DNA from: CAYPOY01 sp964412395
GTDB lineage: Bacteria > Chloroflexota > Anaerolineae > B4-G1
DNA length: 11,293 nt
Reading direction: 5' to 3'
Assembly (NCBI GenBank): GCA_964412395.1
Contig: CAYPOY010000156.1
Coordinates: 1 to 11,293 of the forward strand
In this document: positions 1-6,078 of the stretch, piece after piece
Layout: every line of letters begins with the position of its first letter
Position numbering within the stretch: position 1 is the first letter of the stretch
The notes under the pieces: model-generated
The model's database searches: none
Told to the model about the DNA's origin: nothing
Seen by the model: the letters and a program-made list of their open reading frames with translations, nothing else
Position numbers and translations under genes: made by a program

Positions 1-15
1 CGCAAGCGCCGTTCT

Positions 16-49
16 TAGGGGGGGGAGCGGCGGCAACGCCGCTTCCCTA
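16..49. repeat. GNRA-looped palindromic hairpin, left of the intron
   Basis: A near-perfect hairpin. AGCGGCG (26-32) pairs with CGCCGCT (37-43) around a GCAA tetraloop (33-36), and the outer TAGGG (16-20) pairs with CCCTA (45-49) across a run of extra G. There is no T tract, so it is not a classical intrinsic terminator. The element at 1526-1561 has the same plan and the same right flank (TTCC..TACC..GAC), which suggests a dispersed palindromic repeat. The first codons of the window (1-18) could be the tail of an upstream gene ending at TAG (16-18), but five codons are too few to call. Nothing recognisable was seen in 50-168. Confidence 0.6.
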
Positions 50-913
50 CCCGACAAGCGGACCTGCTAATCGAGTGTCCTCTTGTTGCCAGTTTTCGTT
101 TTTGAAGCATTTCAGGTTCAGTTTGGCATTACTGCGAAACCCGCAGGCGGCTTATGCGCGGTCCGTTGGTGCGCCAAGTGAACTTGGCGTTTCTTGCAGG
201 GTGAAAGTCCCTTCTGGGTAAGGGCTAACCACCCACCCATACCGAGTGTTGCAACTGCCAGGAAGGTAGTTCAGGAGGTGTGAACATAACCGAACGAAAC
301 GGTTGAGGCGTACACAGGGAACCACGTAGCCCGCAAGGGAGGCCGCACTCCCCCAAGTCTTGATACAGCCCCGATATAGAGCTAGGGGACGCAAGTCCCA
401 AATGCAGATGGCGATGGTGTTAACGGGCCAGAAGCCAACACAGAGAGCGCGTTATGGTGAGTGCTCCGAGGGTCTGCCGGGGTCCACGAAGAGGGTGGGA
501 TGCGTGGAGAGAAACTCCAGGAACTTGGGAGACCCTGGTGGTTCCTGGACACCGAAGGTAAGCAGGGCGTCTGCGCAAGGGAAACGGATGGTGTGCCACA
601 GAAGGAGAAACCCTGAAACAGAGGTAGGCCGGACCCTAAACGGAGGCGAACGAATGCAGACCGGAAGGCGAACCAGGTAGGTTATCCCGCCCGAAAAGGA
701 GAAGGGAAGCCGAGGGCTGCCAGGGAGTCGGATCAGCTCATAGTATTCTGAGACGGTAGGGCCGATCACATGGGGAAGGAGCTGACAGGTAGTCGAAGCC
801 TGCAAAGGAAACCTTGCCCGGACACGGAGGGCCGGATAAACAAGGCCAACCTCACTGCGGGGAATAGCGATGATGCTTCGAGAGAAGCATTTGCGGAAGC
901 GAGGCTACCTGAA

Positions 914-947
914 GAGCCCGGTGCGGGAAAACCGCACGCCGGGATGT
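914..947 (+). ncRNA. Degenerate domain V-like hairpin inside the intron
   Basis: GAGCCCGG-TGCGG, loop GAAAA, CCGCA-CG-CCGGG reproduces the group II domain V plan: two helices separated by a two-base bulge on the 3' side. The basal pairs are damaged: the 3' strand reads GGGATG where GGGTTC would be expected opposite GAGC. It lies upstream of the maturase remnant, not downstream where domain V belongs. It may be a relic of a second, nested or recombined intron. It is probably not catalytic. Confidence 0.55.
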
Positions 948-1051
948 GTGTCCAGCGAAGGCTGGCGTGTTCAACGGGAGACAGTCCCGTCGGGGTAAAA
1001 GCCAGAAGCCCCGTAGCTAGGATAGCAGGGTGGAGGGAAACCGAAATTCTG

Positions 1052-1237
1052 AAGCCTATCGACAAAGTCATCAAGACCTGGCGGTTCTGGGGACTGCGAC
1101 ACTTGATGCGTGCACGGAAGCGCAAGGGTTTCGGCTGGAACAGATGGAGTAGGAAGTGGTTGTATCAAGCGCTGGGACTGTATGGAGACTAGCAGGTGCG
1201 GTACTACCAGAATCCGAAAGTGCTGCCAGCGCGATAG
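1052..1237 (+). pseudogene. C-terminal remnant of group II intron reverse transcriptase/maturase
   Basis: Intron-encoded proteins of this family reverse-transcribe the intron and help it splice. Only the end of the maturase region is left. The frame reads roughly RHLMRARKRKGFGW, then NRWSRKWLYQALGLYGD, a TAG stop at 1190-1192, then QVRYYQNPKVLPAR and TAG at 1235-1237. Family members typically end with a G-W-x-R-W-S..LYxxLGL..Y-x-VRYY..PAR pattern. The TAG sits where the family usually has tyrosine, so one base change explains it. The reverse transcriptase palm (YADD) and N-terminal regions are absent. The open frame continues upstream to an ATG at 770, but that part overlaps RNA-like sequence and the degenerate domain V hairpin and does not look like reverse transcriptase. 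Its position just before domain V is the normal domain IV location. Confidence 0.75.
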
Positions 1238-1269
1238 GTCGCATAAGCCTCGACGAGAAGCCAACAGGA

Positions 1270-1302
1270 CAGCCCAGTGCGGGAAATCCGCACGCTGGGT
1301 TG
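1270..1302 (+). ncRNA. Group II intron domain V (catalytic hairpin)
   Basis: CAGCCCAG-TGCGG, loop GAAAT, CCGCA-CG-CTGGGTTG folds into the canonical two-helix domain V with a two-base CG bulge. The catalytic triad AGC is at 1271-1273. The basal pair is C1270-G1302 rather than the usual G-C, a compensated change that keeps the helix. It is the better preserved of the two domain V-like hairpins and is directly followed by domain VI, so it is taken as the functional one. Confidence 0.8.
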
Positions 1303-1523
1303 GACGAGGCGGGAGCTGGAAACGTGGCTATGGGAGCCGGACTGAGGCCCACAACGAAAGGCGTGGAAAAGCCACCGGACCCTAAAGTGCGTGCGCCTGC
1401 TCTCGACCCTACGGACGAGGCGGGAACTGGAAACGTGGCTATGGGAGCCGGACTGAGGCCCACAACGAAAGGCGTGGAAAAGCCACCGGATCCTAAAGTG
1501 CGCGTGCCTGCTCTCGACCCTAC
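1302..1523 (+). repeat. 111-bp tandem duplication of domain VI and intron 3' end
   Basis: Copy 1 (1302-1412) and copy 2 (1413-1523) are exactly in register, with four substitutions that I count. Both begin at the domain V/VI junction and end with CTCTCGACCCTAC. Each copy carries its own candidate branch-point A (1406 and 1517) and its own 3' splice boundary. One substitution, G1315 to A1426, turns a G-C pair of the proximal domain VI stem into an A-C mismatch in copy 2 when it folds on itself. Confidence 0.9.
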
Positions 1524-1525
1524 CC

Positions 1526-1561
1526 GTGGGGGGGACGCGGGGAAACCCGCGTTCCTACCCC
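1526..1561. repeat. GNRA-looped palindromic hairpin, right of the intron
   Basis: ACGCGGG (1535-1541) pairs with CCCGCGT (1546-1552) around a GAAA tetraloop. A G tract precedes it and TCCTACCCC follows. It matches the hairpin at 16-49 in plan and flank but not in stem sequence, so the stem bases co-vary. It begins 2 bp beyond the distal intron end. No T tract follows. Confidence 0.6.
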
Positions 1562-1616
1562 GACGACGGCGCATCCCAACGCAAGGTGTAGTCAACACAA
1601 TCAGTGTGGGTGGACA

Positions 1617-1988
1617 ATGGACAATAAAGCTTTCTGGGACCGATTCGCCCGGAGATACGATGCCTTTATGAGGCATTTCTCGCCCGAATATTCGGTGCTC
1701 ATTCAGCGTATCTCGCGTGACGTCGGAGATGCTCAACGGATTGTAGAGGTTGCGACTGGCACGGGCCTTATCGCACTCGAGCTTGGCGGGTCGGAGTGGC
1801 AGATTGACGCCATAGACATTTCACCAGTTATGATTGCGTGCGCACAGGAGAAGGCGCATGCTCGCGAAGCTCTGGGGGACCGGGCGGGGCTGGCGACCTC
1901 CTACAACAACATCGGCCTCATCTACGATGCCCGCGGGGATTACGGAGCCGCGCTCTGCCGCAAGGAGTGGCACAGGTGCGCGAGGTGA
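1617..1988 (+). pseudogene. Chimeric fragment: methyltransferase N-terminus joined to a TPR unit
   Basis: A 123-codon frame from ATG 1617. Residues 1-80 look like the start of a class I SAM-dependent methyltransferase: FWDRFARRYDAF, then motif I VEVATGTG (43-50) and the acidic motif II end IDAIDIS (63-69). These proteins usually exceed 200 residues, so most of the fold is missing. At about residue 81 the sequence changes to a tetratricopeptide unit (AREALGD.., YNNIGLIYDARGDYGAAL, ~82-113), then ends in unrelated residues CRKEWHRCAR. The switch at EKA, a string common to both families, near base 1857 suggests deletion or recombination between two genes. It cannot be a working methyltransferase. 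The start codon lies in a doubled heptamer (TGGACAA x 2, 1611-1624). Bases 1989-2059 hold nothing recognisable. Confidence 0.75.
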
Positions 1989-2059
1989 TGCGGTAGGCGG
2001 GGATGTAGACGGGGTGCGGCGGCGGATGCTGTCAGCGGGTTGATTAGCACGGATTGATG

Positions 2060-2081
2060 GGGGGAATCTCACAAATCCCCC
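2060..2081. promoter_or_regulatory. Small hairpin upstream of the sigma factor gene
   Basis: GGGGGA (2060-2065) pairs with TCCCCC (2076-2081) around a 10-base loop. It ends 26 bp before the sigma factor start. Between it and the ATG lies TATATAGAG, which could be a -10-like region, but no matching -35 was found. A role in expression of the cluster is only a guess. Confidence 0.3.
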
Positions 2082-2107
2082 TCCACCCGTGTATATAGAG
2101 TAGACCA

Positions 2108-2719
2108 ATGACCGATGCTGATGCCATCGCGCGCGCGATAGAGGGGGGCGGGGCGGCCCAGCGGGCGCTCTACGAAGCGCACCACGCGGCCGCGTTCCGC
2201 CTGGCCTATTTGCTCCTCCAGGATGCCTGTGATGCCGAGGAGGTGGTGCAGGATGCCTTCGTCTACGTCTTCCGCAACCTGCGCCGCTACGACCCAGCGC
2301 GGGGTTCCTTTTGGGCCTGGCTGCGCGTCGTCCTGGTGAGCCGTTGCCGCAACGAGCGCCGCCGGCGCCAGCGGTTGCGTCTTGTCTCGCTGGAGTTGCT
2401 CGACGCCGCCGGCCAGGCCCCGGCCGACCCGAAGCCGGACAGCGACCCGGCGAATGTGCTGGAGAGGCTGGGCGCGCGCCGGGTGGTGTGGGAGGCGTTG
2501 CAGCGGGTCAGCCCGGGTGCCCGGGATGCGCTGACCCTGCGCTACTACGAGGGATTGTCGTACGCAGAGATCGCGGCGACCCTGGGCTGCTCGACCGACG
2601 CCGCCCGGGCGCGGGTGGCCCACGGCAAGGCACAACTGCGGCGCTTGCTCGCTGCGCCAGAGGAAGAGGAAGAGATGGTCTGCAAGAGTGGGGTTACACG
2701 TGCTGCGAAGGTGGGATAG
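2108..2719 (+). CDS. ECF-family RNA polymerase sigma factor
   Basis: This 203-residue cytoplasmic protein should direct RNA polymerase to a specific promoter set. Region 2 spans about residues 12-88: DAEEVVQDAF (42-51) for core binding and -10 recognition, then GSFWAWLRVV (66-75) and an Arg-rich stretch. A linker rich in Ala, Pro and Asp (~98-117) leads to region 4 (~125-182) with RYYEGLSYAEIAATLGC and a helix-turn-helix for -35 recognition. Length and order are typical of ECF sigma factors. The start at ATG 2108 gives a normal N-terminus, though its Shine-Dalgarno is weak. The C-terminal ~20 residues (EEEEEMVCKSG..) extend past the usual end. The next gene follows after 17 bp and looks like its anti-sigma factor. 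The group of ECF and its signal cannot be told from sequence alone. Confidence 0.95.
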   Translation: MTDADAIARAIEGGGAAQRALYEAHHAAAFRLAYLLLQDACDAEEVVQDAFVYVFRNLRRYDPARGSFWAWLRVVLVSRCRNERRRRQRLRLVSLELLDAAGQAPADPKPDSDPANVLERLGARRVVWEALQRVSPGARDALTLRYYEGLSYAEIAATLGCSTDAARARVAHGKAQLRRLLAAPEEEEEMVCKSGVTRAAKVG

Positions 2720-2736
2720 GCGAAGGGGGTCAGGTT

Positions 2737-3252
2737 GTGAGCCAGGTTCACCCAGAGGAAATTGAATTGGCCCGTTTTAGCGACGGAGAGGCCGGTGTAG
2801 GGGGGGCAGGTCATCTGCGCTGGTGTGCTCGCTGTCGCAGCGTCGTCGCCGATTACCGCTGGTTGCAGGATGAGATCACGGCTACGTTGGCGACGGCGGC
2901 GGATGCGGTGCCCGTGCCGCGACCGAAGTGGTGGGTTGTACAAGAGCGCCTGTTCGCCAGCCGACGGCGGCAGGTCACGGGGGGACGCATCTCTGCCGTT
3001 GCCAGCGTCGTGCTGACCGTCTGCCTGATGCTCTCGCTATCTCCTGTTCTGGCCACAGCCGCCATAGCGCAAACGGCGCGAACGTTGCCCCCCGCGGCGG
3101 TGGTTGCCCCGGCACCGGTCACGGCCGTCGTCTCCGGTGGACGTATGGCCTCGGTGGCGACGCCCACGCCGGCCATATCCCGCGACGAGGTAACTTCGTC
3201 GCCGACGCCTGCCTTCGTGCTGCCTCCCACGCCGCCGGAACCTGAGACCTGA
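2737..3252 (+). CDS. Anti-sigma-like membrane protein with HX3CX2C zinc motif
   Basis: About 171 residues from GTG 2737, chosen because GAAGGGGG lies just upstream and because this start places the gene directly after the sigma factor. The N-terminal part carries HLRWCARC, giving H26-x3-C30-x2-C33, the signature of zinc-binding anti-sigma (ZAS) domains that hold ECF sigma factors inactive. Residues ~85-107 form one hydrophobic membrane segment. The remainder (~118-171) is rich in Pro, Thr, Val and Ala and probably extracytoplasmic. The expected role is to bind the sigma factor encoded upstream and release it on an envelope signal; this rests on motif plus neighbourhood. An in-frame opening extends further upstream but overlaps the sigma gene in another frame and is not coding. 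The next gene starts 8 bp downstream, so all may share a transcript. Confidence 0.8.
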   Translation: MSQVHPEEIELARFSDGEAGVGGAGHLRWCARCRSVVADYRWLQDEITATLATAADAVPVPRPKWWVVQERLFASRRRQVTGGRISAVASVVLTVCLMLSLSPVLATAAIAQTARTLPPAAVVAPAPVTAVVSGGRMASVATPTPAISRDEVTSSPTPAFVLPPTPPEPET

Positions 3253-3260
3253 AACCCATA

Positions 3261-6026
3261 ATGGACCAAGCCCTTCTCACATTCCGCTGGTACCTCGTTG
3301 TCCAGGTCTTTGGCCTGGCGGCGCTGCCGCTCTGCCTGCGCCTGTTCCGCCATCTGCCAGATCGCGGCTACGGCGTCTCCAAGCCGCTCGGCCTCCTCCT
3401 GACCGGCTGGGCTTTCTGGCTCCTGACCACCTTCGGCTGGACGCACAACACAGCAGGCGGTATCCTCGTCGCCCTGGCGCTCCTCGCCACCGCCGGTCTG
3501 CTCCTCCACCGTCGAGCGTCGAGCAACCAGCAACCAGCATCCAGCATCCAGCGCCCGGCATCCAGCCTCATCCTTACCACCGAACTCCTTTTCGCTCTCA
3601 CCTTCGCCGCCTGGTGCCTGGTCCGCGCCCACATGCCCCGAATCCAGACGGCAGGCGGCGAGAAGTGGATGGAGATCGCTTTCCTGCGCGCTATCCTGCG
3701 CTCCGGTACCTTCCCGCCCCACGATCCCTGGCTCTCCGGCTTCGCTATCTCCTACTATTATTTCGGCTACGTCATCGTCGCCATGATCGCCCGGTTGGCG
3801 TCCGTCCCGCCCTCCATCGCATTCAACCTCGGCATCGCTGCCCTCTTCGCCCTCACGTGCACGGGGGCCTTCAGCCTGGTCTACAACCTCATCGCGGCAG
3901 AGGAGAGGGAGACAGGGGGACGGGGGGACAAGGGGAGCGGGGGACGGGGAGACAAGGGGAGCGGAGGAGGGGTGAGGGAGAGGTTTGCTGTCCTGGGCGG
4001 GCTGCTGGGGCCGCTGCTGGTGGCTCTGATGGGTAACCTGGAGGGGCTGCTGGAGGTATTGCATGCCCGGTGCATTGGCCCGGCCTCTTTCTGGGCCTGG
4101 CTGGACATCCGTAGCATTGACGGGCCGCCGGTGTCCTTCGCCCAGGGCGGGTGGGTGCCCACGCGCTTCTTTTGGTGGTGGCAGGCCTCTCGCGTGCTGC
4201 AGGACTACTCCCCCTGGGGGGCAGAGCAGGAGGTGATTGACGAGTTTCCCGCCTTCAGCTTCATCCTGGGCGACATGCATCCCCACGTTCTGGCGCTGCC
4301 CTTCGTCCTCCTCGCCCTCGCTTTGGCTCTCAACCTCTACCTGCGAATAGCGGATGGCGGATGGCGAATGGCGGATGGCGAACGGCGAATGGCGAACGGC
4401 GAACGGCGGACGGCGAATGGCGGACGGCGGACGGCGAACGGCGAACGGCGAATGGCGGGTGGCGAGCGGCGGATGGCGAATGGCGAATGGCGGATGGCGA
4501 ATTTTGCAGTTTGGGAGTTCCTCGTCTACGCCATCTGCCTCGGTGGCCTGGGCTTCCTCAACACCTGGGACTTCCCCATCTACCTCTTCATCGTCGTCGC
4601 TGCCTACACCCTCGCCCACCTACGCAACACGCAACACGCAACACGTTTGACGTTTGACGTTTCACGTTTGACGTTTCACGTTTCACGTTTGACGCCTCAC
4701 GTTTCACATTTCACGTTCCTCTTCATCACCCTCCTCGTCACCGGTCTCCTCCTCTACCTCCCCTTCTGGATCGGCTTCCAATCCCAGGCTGGCGGCATCC
4801 TGGTCAACCTGTTCAACGCCACCCGCCTGCCCCAGTTCCTGGTCATGTTCGGGCCGCTTTTCTTCATCGCGGCCGTCTTCGCCGCCGGACAGGCGCGGCG
4901 GAGTGGCGTGCAGGCCCGCGAGGTGGCCCGGTGGACACTGGTCGCGGCGCTGAGTATCCTCGGTGTGCTGGTGTTTGTGTTGGGGCTCGTCGTAGTGTTG
5001 GTCTGGCTGGATGTGATCCCCGCACAGGGGCCGGCAGCCTACCTGGTGGCCTGGTTGCGCGGTGGGCCTATCCCCGGTCTGGAGGACGTGGCGGGCGCGC
5101 GCTCTTTCATTTCCCATAGCCTGCTGTCGCGCCTGCTCAGCCCCTGGACCGCCATCAGCCTCATTGCCCTTCTCACCACCATCACCCTCATCCTGAAACA
5201 AGCGACGAGCGACGAACAACGGGCATCCAGCATTCGCAATTCGCAATTCGCAATTCGCACAATTCGCAACTTCGTCCTCCTGCTCCTCGCCACCGGCGCT
5301 CTACTCACCCTCAGCGTCGAGTACGTCTACCTGCGCGACGCCTTCGGCACCCGCATGAACACCGTCTTCAAGTTCTACTTCCAGGTCTGGGTGATGTGGG
5401 GTATCGCCGGGGCCTATGCGCTGGCGGGCTTCCTCCGCCGGGCATGTCCTGGGCATGGTCGAAGGGGTGGGGTGGGGGTGGTGATTGTCGCCGCGCTCCT
5501 CGTCGTCACTGGGTTGATTTACCCCGCGCTGGCTATTCCAGCCCGCGCCGGTGAGTACGGCGGCCCACCCACGCTCGACGGTGCCGCCTACCTGGCCGAG
5601 ATATATCCAGACGACTATGCTGCCATCGCCTGGCTCAACGAGAACGTCGGCGGCGCGCCGGTCATCCTGGAGGCTCCGGGCGACCGTTTCTATGCCTACG
5701 TCTACGAGGGGCGCGTCTCCGCCCACACTGGCCTGCCCACGCTCCTCGGTTGGGCCGGTCACGAGCACCAATGGCGTGGAAGTTACGACGAACAGGCCCG
5801 CCGTGAACCCGACATTGAGACGCTTTACACCAGCGTGGACCCGGACGAGGCCTTGACCCTGTTGGACAAGTATGGTATAAGTTACGTCTACGTCGGGCCG
5901 CTCGAGCGGGAGCGCTATCCCGCCGCCGGCCTGGCGAAGTTCGCCGGGTTGATGGAGACCGTATATGACACCGGCACCGTGACCATCTACCGCGTAGACG
6001 AACGGCAAATGTCGAATGACAAATGA
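3261..6026 (+). CDS. DUF2298 (Chlor_Arch_YYY) polytopic membrane protein
   Basis: A 921-residue, very hydrophobic integral membrane protein. The hallmark YYYFGY is at residues 165-170, preceded by GGEKWMEIAFLRAILRSG and FPPHDPWLSGFAISY. Further family segments are GFLNTWDFPIY, FGTRMNTVFKFYFQVW and, in the soluble-looking C-terminal part, GWAGHEHQWRG and YVYVGPLER. The family has no proven function. Its GT-C-like topology and habitual neighbourhood with PMT/ArnT-like proteins suggest work on lipid-linked sugars or surface polymers. Five repeat tracts (at about residues 84-102, 214-236, 362-413, 454-486 and 647-670) code for hydrophilic, mostly basic loops between membrane helices. Together they make roughly 16% of the gene. 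The frame stays open through all of them. The stop codon lies in a sixth repeat array that also starts the next gene, with an 11-bp overlap. No strong Shine-Dalgarno was seen at ATG 3261. Confidence 0.93.
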   Translation: MDQALLTFRWYLVVQVFGLAALPLCLRLFRHLPDRGYGVSKPLGLLLTGWAFWLLTTFGWTHNTAGGILVALALLATAGLLLHRRASSNQQPASSIQRPASSLILTTELLFALTFAAWCLVRAHMPRIQTAGGEKWMEIAFLRAILRSGTFPPHDPWLSGFAISYYYFGYVIVAMIARLASVPPSIAFNLGIAALFALTCTGAFSLVYNLIAAEERETGGRGDKGSGGRGDKGSGGGVRERFAVLGGLLGPLLVALMGNLEGLLEVLHARCIGPASFWAWLDIRSIDGPPVSFAQGGWVPTRFFWWWQASRVLQDYSPWGAEQEVIDEFPAFSFILGDMHPHVLALPFVLLALALALNLYLRIADGGWRMADGERRMANGERRTANGGRRTANGERRMAGGERRMANGEWRMANFAVWEFLVYAICLGGLGFLNTWDFPIYLFIVVAAYTLAHLRNTQHATRLTFDVSRLTFHVSRLTPHVSHFTFLFITLLVTGLLLYLPFWIGFQSQAGGILVNLFNATRLPQFLVMFGPLFFIAAVFAAGQARRSGVQAREVARWTLVAALSILGVLVFVLGLVVVLVWLDVIPAQGPAAYLVAWLRGGPIPGLEDVAGARSFISHSLLSRLLSPWTAISLIALLTTITLILKQATSDEQRASSIRNSQFAIRTIRNFVLLLLATGALLTLSVEYVYLRDAFGTRMNTVFKFYFQVWVMWGIAGAYALAGFLRRACPGHGRRGGVGVVIVAALLVVTGLIYPALAIPARAGEYGGPPTLDGAAYLAEIYPDDYAAIAWLNENVGGAPVILEAPGDRFYAYVYEGRVSAHTGLPTLLGWAGHEHQWRGSYDEQARREPDIETLYTSVDPDEALTLLDKYGISYVYVGPLERERYPAAGLAKFAGLMETVYDTGTVTIYRVDERQMSNDK
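3512..3567. repeat. Heptanucleotide array, 8 units (TCCAGCA type)
   Basis: Eight consecutive 7-mers: TCGAGCG, TCGAGCA, ACCAGCA x 2, TCCAGCA, TCCAGCG, CCCGGCA, TCCAGCC. They encode RASSNQQPASSIQRPAS in the DUF2298 gene, a hydrophilic loop between two hydrophobic segments (ending LLATAGLLLHR and starting LILTTELLFALTF). Confidence 0.85.
3902..3962. repeat. G-rich repeat tract with a 24-bp tandem duplication
   Basis: Two 24-bp copies (3915-3938 and 3939-3962) differ at one base (G3926/A3950) and follow a related purine-rich lead-in. They encode the eight-residue repeat GGRGDKGS twice, in a loop between membrane segments of the DUF2298 protein. Unlike the other tracts, the period is 24 rather than 7. 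The strand is nearly all G and A. Confidence 0.8.
4346..4499. repeat. Heptanucleotide array, 22 units (AATGGCG type)
   Basis: Twenty-two consecutive 7-mers ending in GGCG (only the first, AATAGCG, departs), with a variable first half (AAT, GAT, AAC, GAC, GGT, AGC). Because 3 x 7 = 21, the protein shows a 7-residue repeat (ADGGWRM, ANGERRT and similar), strongly basic. The units contain no stop in any forward frame apart from one TAG in the first unit, which is out of frame. This is why several frames look open here. It is the longest array in the window and lies between hydrophobic segments ending LALNLYLRI and starting FAVWEFLVYAI. Confidence 0.95.
4622..4719. repeat. Heptanucleotide array, 14 units (ACGTTTS type)
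   Basis: Three ACGCAAC units are followed by eleven units of ACGTTTG or ACGTTTC and close variants. They encode RNTQHATRLTFDVSRL.. in a DUF2298 inter-helix loop. Units ending in G create TGA across the unit boundary. At the three boundaries in the gene's frame (4662, 4683, 4704) the unit ends in C, giving TCA (Ser). Confidence 0.92.
5200..5269. repeat. Heptanucleotide array, about 10 units (CGCAATT type)
   Basis: Units AAGCGAC, GAGCGAC, GAACAAC, GGGCATC, CAGCATT, CGCAATT x 3, CGCACAA, TTCGCAA. They encode roughly SDEQRASSIRNSQFAIRTIR between two hydrophobic segments of the DUF2298 protein. CGCAATT is the reverse complement of AATTGCG, the unit of the array at 7871-7912. Confidence 0.85.
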
Positions 6027-6078
6027 CAAATGGCAAATGACACATTCGGCCACCCGACCAACTGACCAACCGACCAAC
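6005..6078. repeat. Heptamer array plus 8-mer array across a gene boundary
   Basis: Heptamers GCAAATG, TCGAATG, ACAAATG x 2, GCAAATG, ACACATT run from 6005 to 6046. A separate 8-mer, CGACCAAC (with TGACCAAC), occurs three times at 6055-6078. The heptamer array supplies the TGA stop of the DUF2298 gene (6024-6026) and the ATG of the next gene (6016-6018). A second in-frame ATG lies at 6037. The downstream protein therefore starts with the low-complexity segment MTNDKWQMTHSATRPTDQPT. Confidence 0.88.

Larger units (their letters stand above)
169..1523 (+). mobile_element. Degenerate group II intron with duplicated 3' end
   Basis: Group II introns are self-splicing, retromobile ribozymes. The 5' end matches the consensus GTGYG (GTGCGCC at 169-175). 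The following ~700 bases are structured-RNA-like and lack a convincing gene, as expected for domains I-III. A well-formed domain V lies at 1270-1302, followed by domain VI. In domain VI, GG-CGGGAGC (1308-1316) can pair with GCTCTCG-A-CC (1399-1408), leaving A1406 bulged, seven nucleotides from the 3' end CGACCCTAC (1412). This is the expected branch-point geometry. The domain VI to 3' end segment is duplicated, giving a second possible 3' end at 1523. The internal reverse transcriptase is reduced to a C-terminal remnant, so the element cannot move by itself. The 5' exon ends ...GTCCGTTG, but several internal stretches could pair with it, so I do not assign EBS1. Family assignment is strong; exact ends and splicing ability are uncertain. 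Confidence 0.85.

Noticed and set aside
360..1050. Several open frames over the 5' half of the intron
   Set aside because: They resemble no protein and fall on group II intron domains I-III; Arg/Gly-rich translations are typical of structured RNA read as protein.
1071..1736. 221-residue - strand frame with an internal repeat
   Set aside because: The protein repeat simply reflects the 111-bp duplication of the intron 3' end; the region is structured RNA.
2311..2736. Upstream extension of the anti-sigma frame
   Set aside because: It overlaps the sigma factor gene in another frame with Arg/Gly/Pro-rich, motif-free translation; GTG 2737 has a good ribosome site.
2853..4619. 588-residue open frame on the - strand
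   Set aside because: It runs antisense to the anti-sigma and DUF2298 genes, has low-complexity composition and owes its length to the stop-free heptamer array and high G+C. The + strand reading has clear family motifs.
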